A stretch of DNA of 64,000 nucleotides from NCBI GenBank assembly GCA_032622095.1, contig CP136061.1, positions 221,373,148 to 221,437,147 on the forward strand, given 5' to 3'. Below the pieces are notes generated by a model. The model had not been told where the DNA came from. It did not search any database and saw only the letters and a list, made by a program, of their open reading frames with translations. Source of the DNA: Siphonodentalium dalli. Lineage: Eukaryota; Mollusca; Scaphopoda; Gadilida; Siphonodentaliidae. Both the position numbers and the translations under genes were made by a program. Shown here piece after piece: positions 45,601 through 57,600 of the stretch; position 1 is the first letter of the stretch, and every line of letters begins with the position of its first letter.

Positions 45601-48600
45601 TTTTTGGCCGAATGACCCCAAAATGACTCGTTCCCATCTACATGTCAATATTACCATTCATAACAAATTTCATGATGATCAGACGAATAGTACGACCTGT
45701 AGCCCGCGCCAATGGATTTAATTTTTAAATCCAAGATGGTCACCAACGGCCATGTTTTTTGGCCGAATGGCCCCAAAATAACTCGTTCCCATTTACATGT
45801 CAAGGTCAACAGCCATGACAAATCTCATAATGATCTGACCAAAGGTACGACATGTAGCCTGTGCCAAAGGATTTAGTCATGCAAAGAGTAAAATCCAAGA
45901 TGGCTGCTGGCGGCCATGTTTTTTGGCCGAACGACGCCAAAATGACTAGTTCCCATCTACATGTCATTGTTAACATCCATGAGAAATTTCATGAAGATCC
46001 GACCAAAGCTACGACCTGTAGCCCGCGCCAAAGGATTTAGTCATGCAAAGAGTAAAATCCAAGATGTCTGCTGGCGGCCATGTTTTTTGGCCGAACGACC
46101 CCAAAATGACTCGTTCCCATCTACATGTCATTGTTAACATCCATGACAAATTTCATGAAGATCCGACCAAAGCTACGACCTGTAGCCCGCGCCAAAGGAT
46201 TTAGTTATGCAAAGAGTAAAATTCAAGATGGCTGCCATGTTTTTCGGCAGAACAACCCCAAAATGACTCGTTCCCATCTAGAGGTCATTGTTAACATCCA
46301 TGACAAACTTCATGAAGTTCCGACCAAAGCTACGACCTGTAGCCCGCGCCAAAGGATTTAGTCATGCAAAGAGTAAAATCCAAAATGGCTGCTGACGGCT
46401 ATGTTTTTTGGCCGAACGACCCCAAAATGACTCGTTCCCATCTACATGTCAATATTAACATCCATGACAAATTTCATTATGATCAGACGAACAGTACGAC
46501 CTGTAGACCGCGCCAATGGATTTAATTTTGAAATCCAAGATGGCCGCCAGCGGCCATGTTTTTTGGCCAAATGACCCCAAAATGACTCGTTCCCATCTAC
46601 ATGTCATTGTTAACATCCATGACAAATTTCATGAAGATCAGACCAAAGCTATGACCTGTAGCCCACGCCAAAGGATTTAGTCATGCAAAGAGTAAAATCC
46701 AAGATGGCTGCTGGCGGCCATGTTTTTTGGCCAAGCTACCCCAAAATGACTCGTTCCCATCTACATGTCATTGTTAACATCCATGACAAATTTCATGAAG
46801 ATCCGACTAAAGCTACGACCTGCAGCCTGCGCCAAAGGATTTAGTCATGCGAAAAGTAAAATCCAAAATGGCTGCTGGCAGCCATGTTTTTTGACAGAAC
46901 AACCCCAAAATGACTCGTTCCCATCTACATGTCAATAGTAACATCCAAATCTCATGATGATTAGAAGAACAGTACGACCTGTAGACCGCGCCAATGGATT
47001 TAATTTTGAAATCCAAGATGGCCGCCAGCGGCCATGTTTTTTGGCCGAATGGCCCCAAAATGACTCGTTCCCATCTACATGTAAATGTCAACATTCATGA
47101 CAAATTTCATAAAGATCAGACCAAAGGTACGACCTGTAGCCCGCGCCAAAGGAAATTGTTGACAGATACACGCACGACGGACGACAACCCACGGCAATAG
47201 CTCAAACTTACAAAGTTGAGCTAAAAATGTGATCGAGTCAAGAATAAGGAATAACTCTGAAAAATGATTTTTTTTTCTGTCGTCCATATACATGTTGCAC
47301 ATTTAATTCTCTATATTCAAAATTATTTGAGGTTGCACAATGAAGGTAACCAAACTCAAGACGATCCAAATACCTCGGTGAAAAGTGATTTTTTTTCCAT
47401 GTTGCACATTAGCAATATATGGGTAACAATATCCTGAAGTTTCAATTCTGTACATTCAAAACTGTGTGAGGAGTTGATTACAAAATGAAGGTACCAATAA
47501 TGTGTGATGGACACTCGAACAAATAGACGGACGCCCCGACGGACAGACAGAGGTAATTTCTATAGACCCCTAAAAATATATTTCTCGGGGGACAAAGAGT
47601 TTTATTTTTTTACAATATGGGAAAAAAGTTGTAAACCAGGCTATTATAAAATTTGCTCTTGACTTAAAGCGAATTGAAATTCAAGACTTGAGCAGCAGGT
47701 CCTCTAAATTAGTAAATTTGTACCTCTATCTCTGGCAACTGCAAGGAAATAGTCATCCGTTTGTGGGTAAGCTGTTCTGTCAATTGATGTTGCTGGATCA
47801 TTCGTTCCGAACATCCCCGAATAATGTCCTGATAAGTCAGTGGAGAAGGTGTCTGGAATGATCCCGGAGGAATACGAGACATACGATCCCTTGAATGGAG
47901 CCAGGCTGAGTGTGAGCGCGGGTTCGTCACCGTATTTGGGTCGAATGGATTCCGTGATGAGAGCAAGGATTGTGAAGAGAACGGGTAGAAGCAGCTGTAC
48001 AATGGAGGTGACTCGATCACGCCATGTGTATATCGCTTTCTTCACGAACATCGCATAGAATCGCTGACAGTGAAGGTGCATGCCGGAATTCTTCTTCACA
48101 TCCGCATTGAATCCTGGGAAATAAATGAATCTCTTGAGAGTGTAAACAAACTTTTATTTCCAATCCACGCCCGTATTATACATAATCAATCATCATTTTT
48201 TTATGGCTCTATGAGCATATAAAATGTCAGTGGACAAACAATTACTTTATATAATTCCGCGTAATTAAACATAGTATGTTTCTCCACAACATCAACATCA
48301 ATCGATCACAATCAAGTTTATCAACTTATAATCTTTAAATGGTTAATTAACAGCTTCCCTTCCATGACTAGAGCTTCCTGAAATTTTGCGAAAACCCTGT
48401 GCAAATGCATTCTCTAATATATGCGAGTCTCCCATTATGGAGCCTTGCATATATAAGAGAATACATTGGCCTAACAATATTTACCTTGATCTTGTAAGCC
48501 AGTGCATTCTCTGATATATGTGAGGCTCCCTATGGGAGACTCGCACATATAAGAGAATGGACTGGCACAGGGTCTTTAATGCTGACCAGCACAGCTCCCA

Positions 48601-51600
48601 TCATGAAAGAGTTAAGTGGATAACTCATCAATGAGTAAACGGTTCTCACTCATGGAGATACTCTCATGGATGACTCACCAATAAATGATACATTCTCACT
48701 CATGGCAATACTATCATGGATGACTCACCAATAAATGAACCATTCTCACTCATGGCGATACTATCATGGATGACTCACCAATAAATGATCCATTCTCACT
48801 CATGGCAATACTCTCATGTGATCCTTTGAATGTTTTTTTTGGAGGAGCAAGTAGGCTTCCATTCTCATAACTATCTGGTTCCAAATTGTTTGTTTTGGAA
48901 GCAGATTTTTTCATCTTCGGGTTTAGATTCGGGTTTGACATAAACATATCGTCTTCGCCCTCTCCCACTCTGTAAAGAAACAGAAATATGCAAACATAAA
49001 ATAAGTGCACCACATCCAAGCCTAAATAAATAAATAGTGTGTCTGACATTTGCAGAATGAGGTCCCAAGAGGATGAATTTAGTGACACTATCCCACACAG
49101 CAAGCTAGCATTGCTAAATCCACCCTCTGGGGAACTCTTTTTTCTTAGGCCTCAACTGCTATGGGAGACCTATGATCAGAATGAAGTTCTACAGTTGAAG
49201 TTGGTGATGTTCAACCATTTAGTGCCATTAGTCACCTCGATTATTTATCTTCTGAAAATATAGGGGATATAGAAATTGAACAGAAGGGGAAAAAGTAATA
49301 AAAACAATGTTAATTTGAGACTCAGAAGATGAGGCTTAAGCAGAATGAGGTCCCCCAGAGGGTGAATTTGGTGATCCTAGCCTGCTGTGTGGGGTAGCAT
49401 CACTAAATTCACCCTCTGGGGACTTCATTCTGCAAATGTCAGACAAACTTTTCAAAGCTTCACCATATCCCTCACAAAGGTTGACTGGTCCCTGGACTTT
49501 TAATCTCGCCAACACTCAGCATTTGACGTCGTTATTATAGACAGGTATGGATCATCTAACCGGGCAGAAATCTGTCTGACTAATATAGAACAGTTCATAA
49601 TCGGAACATATTCCTTTGATATCCTACTTGAAATTTGTGAAGGAGTATTTAAAATATGTAAACTATTTTCGCAGAACACACAAGGCAAAGTACTACGTTT
49701 TAATGGGTAACCCCATGCTGCTGTTCCAGACCATCTGTCATTATATTTGGATACATATATTGAGGATACGTAGCTGGTGCCATCGCTTAAACTATTTATG
49801 ATCATGAGGGCGATTTGAGCATCTATTGGTCGAGTAGAATAGATGCCAAATCCCACGAGCGAACATAAAAAGTTAAAGTGACAGCACAAGCTACATATTT
49901 TAATTACCATCACACAAAACTTGCCAATTGCATATGAAAAGTGTTATTTTCCAAAATGATAAAGACATATTATGTACTTGTTTGGGTGCATGAAATTGAT
50001 AAGTTAGTGTTCAGGTAACTCAACTCAACTCAACTCAAAAAACATTTTCAGGTTGAAATTTTGTGTGATTCAGCATGATGCCTTTAAACTGTGTAATTAT
50101 ATTTGGAAGCCGAGATTATTCCTTAACCCTTTCAGTGCCAAGTCTGATTTTTGTATCAACCCATATTTCCTTGATCATTTTTCAAATTTATTGATTATAA
50201 TAATGTGATACATTGATGGAAAGAGCTCTTATCAAGGAAATATGGGTTGATACAAAAATCGGACTTGGCACTGAAAGGGTATAAACACAAGATCTAACTC
50301 AGTCTGATAAATATCCAGACTCGTTTCATTTCTTTCTTCTACGTCGGACGACACCGGTACTCTAACTGACTTGAGGGATAAGTGGGGAATCCCCTTTTGT
50401 GAAAACTCATTAATATGCATGTTTCCAGATAAGGCAATGTTTATTATTTCGATTCACACATAGATATAAACATGTGTGCCTGAAGTCACGTAAACATGCA
50501 ACAGTGGTCACTTTTCCTCTAACCAATATACCGGTATGTGAAAACAAGGGGTACGCATCTAAGATGCTTTTGTCAAGTTTTTTGGCAGTCGAACCAAACT
50601 TCTGCCAATAAGGTGCACAACTCCGGATATACCAAATATCAATTGAATCCATTAATATTTCATTGAGTTATCGCACTAATGGTGATAAAATTGTGATTAC
50701 AATAGACAAACTAAGACCCATAACTCCGGAAAAAAAATTCAGACAAACCAGGTTTTCAAACTCAAAGATATTGTTGCAATAGAATATACCAAATATTGTT
50801 GCAATCGGTTAATATTTCATCGAGTTTATCGCGCTAACGGTGATAAAATTGCTAAAAATAGACAAACTAAGACCCATAACTCCGCGAAAAAAATTCGGAC
50901 AAACCTGGTTTTCGAACTCGTCCGAGATATTGTTGCAGGAGACGCATATACCAAATATTGTTGATATCGGTCAATATTTCATCGAGTTATCGCGCTAACG
51001 GTGATAAAATTGCTAAAAATAGACAAACTAAGACCCATAACTCCGGGAAAAAAATTTGGACAAACCTGGTTTTCGAACTTGTCCGAGATATTGTTGCAGG
51101 AGACTCATATACCAAATATTGTTGAAATCAGTTAATATTTCATTGAGTTATCGTGCTAACGGTGATAAAATTGCTAAAAAATAGACAAACTAAGACCCAT
51201 AACTCCGGGAAAAAAATTTGGACAAACCTGGTTTTCGAACTCGTCCGAGATATTGTTGCAGGAGACTCATATACCAAATATTGTTGAAATCAGTTAATAT
51301 TTCATTGAGTTATCGGGCTAACGGTGATAAAATTGCTAAAAAAATAGACAAACTAAGACCCATAACTCCGGAATTTTTTTTCGGACAAACCTGGTTTTCG
51401 AACTCGTCCCGAGATATTGTTGCAAGAGTCTCATATACCAAATATTGTTGAAATTGGTTAATATTTGCGTGAGTTATCGCGCTAACGGTGAAAAACTTAA
51501 CTAAAAACCATCTAAGATGGATAACTCTTGTAAAAAAGTTCGGACGTGACCCATTTTCTACAGGCAGTAAATAGTCATTGGGAGCAACTGCCATACCAAA

Positions 51601-54600
51601 ACTTTTTTGAATCCGTTCTCAAATGTCAAATTTATAAGGCATTCTTTAGGTCCGCCCGCCCGCCCGCCGCCAGCCCGCCAGCCAACCGTCCCTCGTCAAA
51701 CCATAAGTCAAGTTTTTGAAAAACTCGACTAAAAATGCACATTTGTGACACATTTTAGGGAAAATATGTCTCCCTAAGTCGCACTCTAGGCTGATCCCTA
51801 AGCCATCACACAAACTCACTTGATGAATACTTCTTCTAAGGTAGTAGCGGAAATTCCAAAACTTGAGATGCCCAGCTGATCTTTAGAGGATTCGAGGTGT
51901 TGAAACAGCTTTGGAAAGTTATTCGATTCTTCAAATGGCAGCAGGAACTGCATTTCATTTGCTCGCGTGTTGTCTTCTGGCTCAGCATTGCTAATGGAAT
52001 TCTGGATCGTTTCCGTTAATTGAAATGGATCGCAATGTTCTGTTTTCACCACAACCAAGTGATAACCAGCACCTGTGAACAAAAATTTCTATATATTTAT
52101 AAAGACTCATCTATATACATCTATATATAAAAGAGTAGGATCTATACTTCGTCTACGACAAAATACCTTGTCTTACTTCGGAATTTTGTTTAATCATTAT
52201 AAAAATAAAATTAGCAGCCAATTAATAGATTATATGAGCATTAAAAAATATATTATCGGTATATTAAACAAAAATACTAATATTTTTTTTAAGGATCACA
52301 ATCCTTTAAATTGAGCAAGGATTTTTGTTTTTAATCAAAATGTTTATAAGATCAAAAAGTGCGTGATGCGAACAAAAGCTTTGTGCAGTGGCCGCAGTCC
52401 TTTAAGCTGCTGAATAAAAGCTCCCTTCCTGTTTCAACTAGTATTGTTATATATTATACTTTCCATAGTTTCTACTGACCCCTCCCCCATTCCACTTTCA
52501 ATCCTGAATGAAATTTTCTGAGGGAATTTTTTTTCCACAACTTTTCACCAGTGAGGTGAAAAAAAGTGCCTTTTTCCAAAACTTTTCCATAGTGAGGTGA
52601 AAAAGTGCCTTTTTCCAAAACTAGTGAGGTGAAAAAAAGTTCTCTGTTCCATAACTTTTCCAGACCTGGAAGCGATATTTTTACTCCAAAAACTTTCCAG
52701 GATTCCAGACTAGCCTACAAACGCTGTAAATGACAGGCAAAGAGACAAAGGATTTCCATTCATTTACCCTTTCTTTACTAAATGGATTCTCCCATTCAGT
52801 TACAACAGTATACATTGGAATGGTCTACTATTTATTTTGAGGGATGTTAAGGATATATGAACAGACGTCAGCCAGATGAAAAGATAATAAAAGTGCAGAA
52901 GAATTTGTATTAATTGGTGGGAAATGTTCAGATAATAACTTCAACAAACAGTATTATCTGAACATTTCCTAAAAGAACTACTCGTCTGAGTACTTAGCAA
53001 AGAAATGGTTAACCATAGTTTCTTGTAGCAAGTGGCTATCCTACATCCTATTCATGAATATACAGTAATGCTCTAATTAATCGACTCCTTAACCACAGCA
53101 GAATTATGGGTAACTTTTCAGGATTTAGTCGGAAATATGGCTTGTTGCCATTCATCGGAAAGCTCTCGCCGAGAGCTTTCCGATGAATGGCAACAACAAG
53201 CCATATTTCCGACTAAATCCTGAAAAATTACCCATAATTCTGCTGTGGTTAAAGGAGTCGATTAATTAGGGCATTACTGTATGCATGTTTGATATCATCA
53301 TGCTTTGGAAAGGCCGCCCTCTATGTTCATATACCCAAAGCTTCCATTTTACCTAATCTGAAGACATACAAGCAAGAAAACTCCCACCCACGATTCTTGG
53401 TGTAAAGTCCGTTATAGAAGAGTAATGGGATAGGACTCGGTCCAAAACAGCATAATCCCAATCGATATCCCAAGCTGGTGTGGACCGAGAAGACTTGATC
53501 TAACAGTGACTGAGATACAGATCCAATGTTGTCATAGATGCATTTTCACTCAAAGGACCATAACTCTAGAAATAATAAATAGCAGAAATCCATTCCATGT
53601 GAATATCCTTGACTGGTCCCCGGACTATAAACCTTGCCATCGCTCTGCTTTGGACGTCGTTATTATAGACCGGTACGGACTATCGCCATTTAGGATCTCC
53701 GGTCAGAATTCTGACCAGGACTAAACTAAAAATAGAACAGTAAAAGCTGATTGGCTGAAGTGATGTGTGTGTTCCGTTCAAAGACCCAAGTTTGACTAGA
53801 TTCTGCCTAACTCTGACGGAAATTCATTAGCAAAACATATTATTTTGATATCCTGCTTTTTATTTGTGAACAGACATTTTAAATATGTTAACTTAAATAT
53901 GTACTTAAAGATGGCGATAGTCCGTACTGGTCTCTTATGGGAGGGCACGTCACAGAGCGATAGCGTCGTAGTGTTTCACATATGAGCCAGGGACGAGTCT
54001 AGTGAATATCCATGGTAAAAATCTTACCTATGATGACTGTATTAATTAGAGAGCTCCAAAGGATTGACGGGAGGAAGGACTGAACCAATTTCTATATCCC
54101 CCGCAAATCTTAGTTTGCAAATAGTGTGTCTCCAGTGAGCGAGTTAGCATCATCAAATTCACTGTCTGTGAATCTCTTGGGTGACTAATGGGTGAACATC
54201 ACCATCTTCAATTTGAAGTCTTCAACTGGGGAACTTCAATCTGATCCTAGATTTCCCATCGCAGTTGAGGCCTAAGCAGAATGAGGTTCCCAGAGTGTGA
54301 ATTTGGTGATGCTAGCCCACTTAGTGGGATAGTGTCACCAAATTCCCCTCTGGAGTCCTCATTCTGCAAATGACAGACACACTATTTGCAGACTTGCCGC
54401 CAATCTTAGTTTGGGGTAGTTTGATAACTTTATTACTACATGATTGATGACATGATCAAAATTCTTTCTGTAAATACTCACCATAAAGTTTCTTGAGGAA
54501 GTGTGACGTCCCGGAGCACTTGATGACCCCTTCTGCCATGATTGAGATTCTGTCTCCGAGGACATCAGCCTCATCCATGTAGTGAGTGGTCAGCAGAATG

Positions 54601-57600
54601 GTTCTGCCTTCTTTTTCTTTCTGCAAGACGTCCCACGTCTGTCGTCTCGCTTGTGGATCCATTCCCGAGGACGGCTCATCAAGAATGACAATCTAAAAAT
54701 AGATTGGTGGGAAATAATCAGATAATACGTCCATAAAACGACTTGTGTGAAGTAAATATAATTTCTAGTTAATATAGATAATGTAATATATGTTTTCCAG
54801 ACAGTCATACATTTTTCCATTTCCCCCGAGTCCATAATTTCAATTAATACAAATGGCGCAGCAGTGGCTCGGGGAAGTACGATCATGTGCAAAGTTGTAT
54901 TTTTATGTCTTCAATGCATCTTTCTGGAAAAGTTCATAGAAAGGTATTTCAGATATTTATTGACCTATTTCTATGCCAAGAAAATTTCATAATCAAATAT
55001 TACTAGGTGTATTTTGGAGCGCAAATCGCCATGTGGCTTTAAAGTAAGGTTATCATGGCAGCTGTTGTCACCTTTGACCCTCCAATGAGAGCGATGCACA
55101 CTGACAGTTTCCGTTTCTGGCCACCAGACAGATTGCCTGCTTGGTCATGTTTCTTGGTATCCAGACCAAACTTCGATATGAGGTCTATAATCTCTTCTTC
55201 AAGCCTTGATCCTGAACTCCCCTTCATCTGTTGATAAAGTAACAAAAATATGAATGGTATTAAATAAAAATGGCATTTATAATTAGTTGTATAACAAACA
55301 ATGTAATCGAAGACACTTTTTATATATTAATTTTAGTTTTGATGTAAATTTTAGTGTATAAAATAAAATAAAAGGTCGCAGACCACATGTCCCCCGACTC
55401 GAGTGGTAAACTTCATGATTGGATTTGTTAGAAGGATACTATTTGCAACAATGTTATACAGTATATAGATGTTGCAAACCACCAATGTGTTTATAGCAAC
55501 AATATCACATCAGTACTGGAACAATCTTGTAATAACCATGGCAAAATTTCTTGGACAAAACAACCCGATGAACAAACGCATGCAAATGCGAAAAAATGAT
55601 ATTTTTGTATTAGCTATATATATGTTGCAAATCACCAACATGTTAGGAACAATATCCCAGAGTTTCAAATCTCTACATTTAAAACTGTAGGAGGAGTTGA
55701 TTACACCATGAATGTACCCAATCTCATCCAAAAGGCAAAAATGTTCCAAATTTTCTAAGTCGAAAACCCCCCAAAAATATGGAAAAAATGATATTTTTTA
55801 TTAGCTATATAGATGTTGCAAATCACCAACATGTTAGGAACAATATCCCAGTGTTTAAAATCTCTACATTTAAAACTGTAGGAGGAGTTGATTACACCAT
55901 GAAGGTACCCAATCTCGGACGCACTGATGCACAGACGCACGGACGGATGAGGGTCGGGGGAAAATTGAGTCAAAAAGTACCAAAATGATGAGATTTGTTA
56001 GAATTTTAAACCAATTTATTTCATACATTTAAGAGAGAAATTTACAGCATCAGGATAAAAAGTCAAATGATGTGAAATTAGATTAAAGATATGTTGTGGT
56101 TTGCGGTAGTTGTAGCAACCCAAGGCTGAATATGGCTTTAACCCCTTCTTTACTAAATACTCATTGATAAGTACAGTAATGCCCTAAGTAATCGACCCCT
56201 TAACCACAGCAGAATTATGGGTAACTTTTCAGGATTTAGTCGGAAATATGGCTTGTTGCCATTCATCGGAAAGCTCTCACTGAGATCTTTCCGATGAATG
56301 GCAACAAGCCATATTTCCGACTAAATCCTGAAAAGTTACCCATAATTCTGCTGTGGTTAAGGGGTCGATTACTTGGGGCATTACTGTAGTTCCAGTTGAG
56401 AGTTTGTTGAACTTATTGTCTGAATATTTCCAACCAATGGATAGGAAATCTTCTGCACTTGTATATCTAGTCTAAAACTCAGGCAAATGAGGGCTTAAAT
56501 GTTATAGTTTGCAATTAAGGGAGGACTAAAGTGTAACAAGAGCTACGCTGGGCGTGCAATATACGCCCTCTCTTGGGTCGGCGGAAACTGGTAAAAAAGG
56601 GGCATAACTCTGGTAAAAATTGGCGGATGGAACTCAAATTTGAACTTGACCTGTGTTTTGGTGGGAGAAAGTAATATACCAAATTATCATTGAATCCGAT
56701 AAGCTCTAGTAAAGTTATCATCCGGACAACAAATTTCAGGGATTTTCTAAGTCAAATTACGTCAAATAAGGGACATAACTCCGGTGAAAATTGGCGGACG
56801 GAACCCAAATTCGAACTTGAGCTGTCTTTTATCCTAATAAACCCACATACCAAATTTGATTGAAATCGGTTCACTCTAACTAAAGTTATCATCCGGACAA
56901 CAAATTTCAGGGATTTCTAAGTCAAATTACGTCAAAAAGGGGCCATAACTCTCTCAAAAATTATCGGATTAAAACGAAATTCGGACTTGAGCTGTATTTT
57001 GAAATATGTAATCCACAAAAAAACGGGTTTTGCGTATAAACATTCCAAAATCGAGTTATCATCCGGAAACCAAAAAATATAAGAAAAACTGAATTTTCTG
57101 AGTCGAAAAAGGGGCATAACGATTTGACCCGTCCAAAACACTCCCGGGACAAAAGTACCCCTAAGTATCAAATTTTGTTGAAATCCGTCGAAAGGCACAA
57201 TTTGACATTGAATTGACCATTTTGAAGGTCAAGGTCAGGTTGGTGTCATGATTTGACATGTCCAAAACACTCCCCGAATAAAAGTAACCCTAGGTATCAA
57301 ATTTCGTTGAAATCCGTCCATCGAAAGGCGCGATTTGACCTTGAATTGACCATTTTGAAGGTCAAGGTCAGGTCGGGGTCACGATTTGACCCGTCCAAAA
57401 AACTCCCCAGACAAAAGTATCCCTAGGTATCAAATTTCGTCGAAATCCGTCTGGCAGTTTTCCTGGCCATTGCTAACAGACAGACAGAAGTTCCAAAAGA
57501 TATAGATGACGAGTTTCAAGACAAAACACATGATATCTTGGGTGTAATCACGAAAAAACACTTTGGAGATAGAAACAATTTGTGTAAAATTTTATGTTTT

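Noticed and set aside
45488-47302. Several overlapping open frames of 70-95 codons with repeated [18 protein letters not shown] words
   Set aside because: They are the read-through of the ~160-bp HEL units on both strands; no start, splice or domain evidence.
47709-48020. Alternative 103-codon frame over ABCA exon 8
   Set aside because: The other frame gives the ABCA TM7 helix and fits both neighbouring phases; this is a shadow.
49500-49913. 137-codon minus-strand ORF
   Set aside because: It covers a copy of the inverted-repeat MITE at 53605; no homology or ABCA-compatible phase.
50690-51520. Regularly spaced repeats that might suggest CRISPR
   Set aside because: Units are 162 bp, contiguous, with no short repeat/unique spacer pattern, in a eukaryotic intron.
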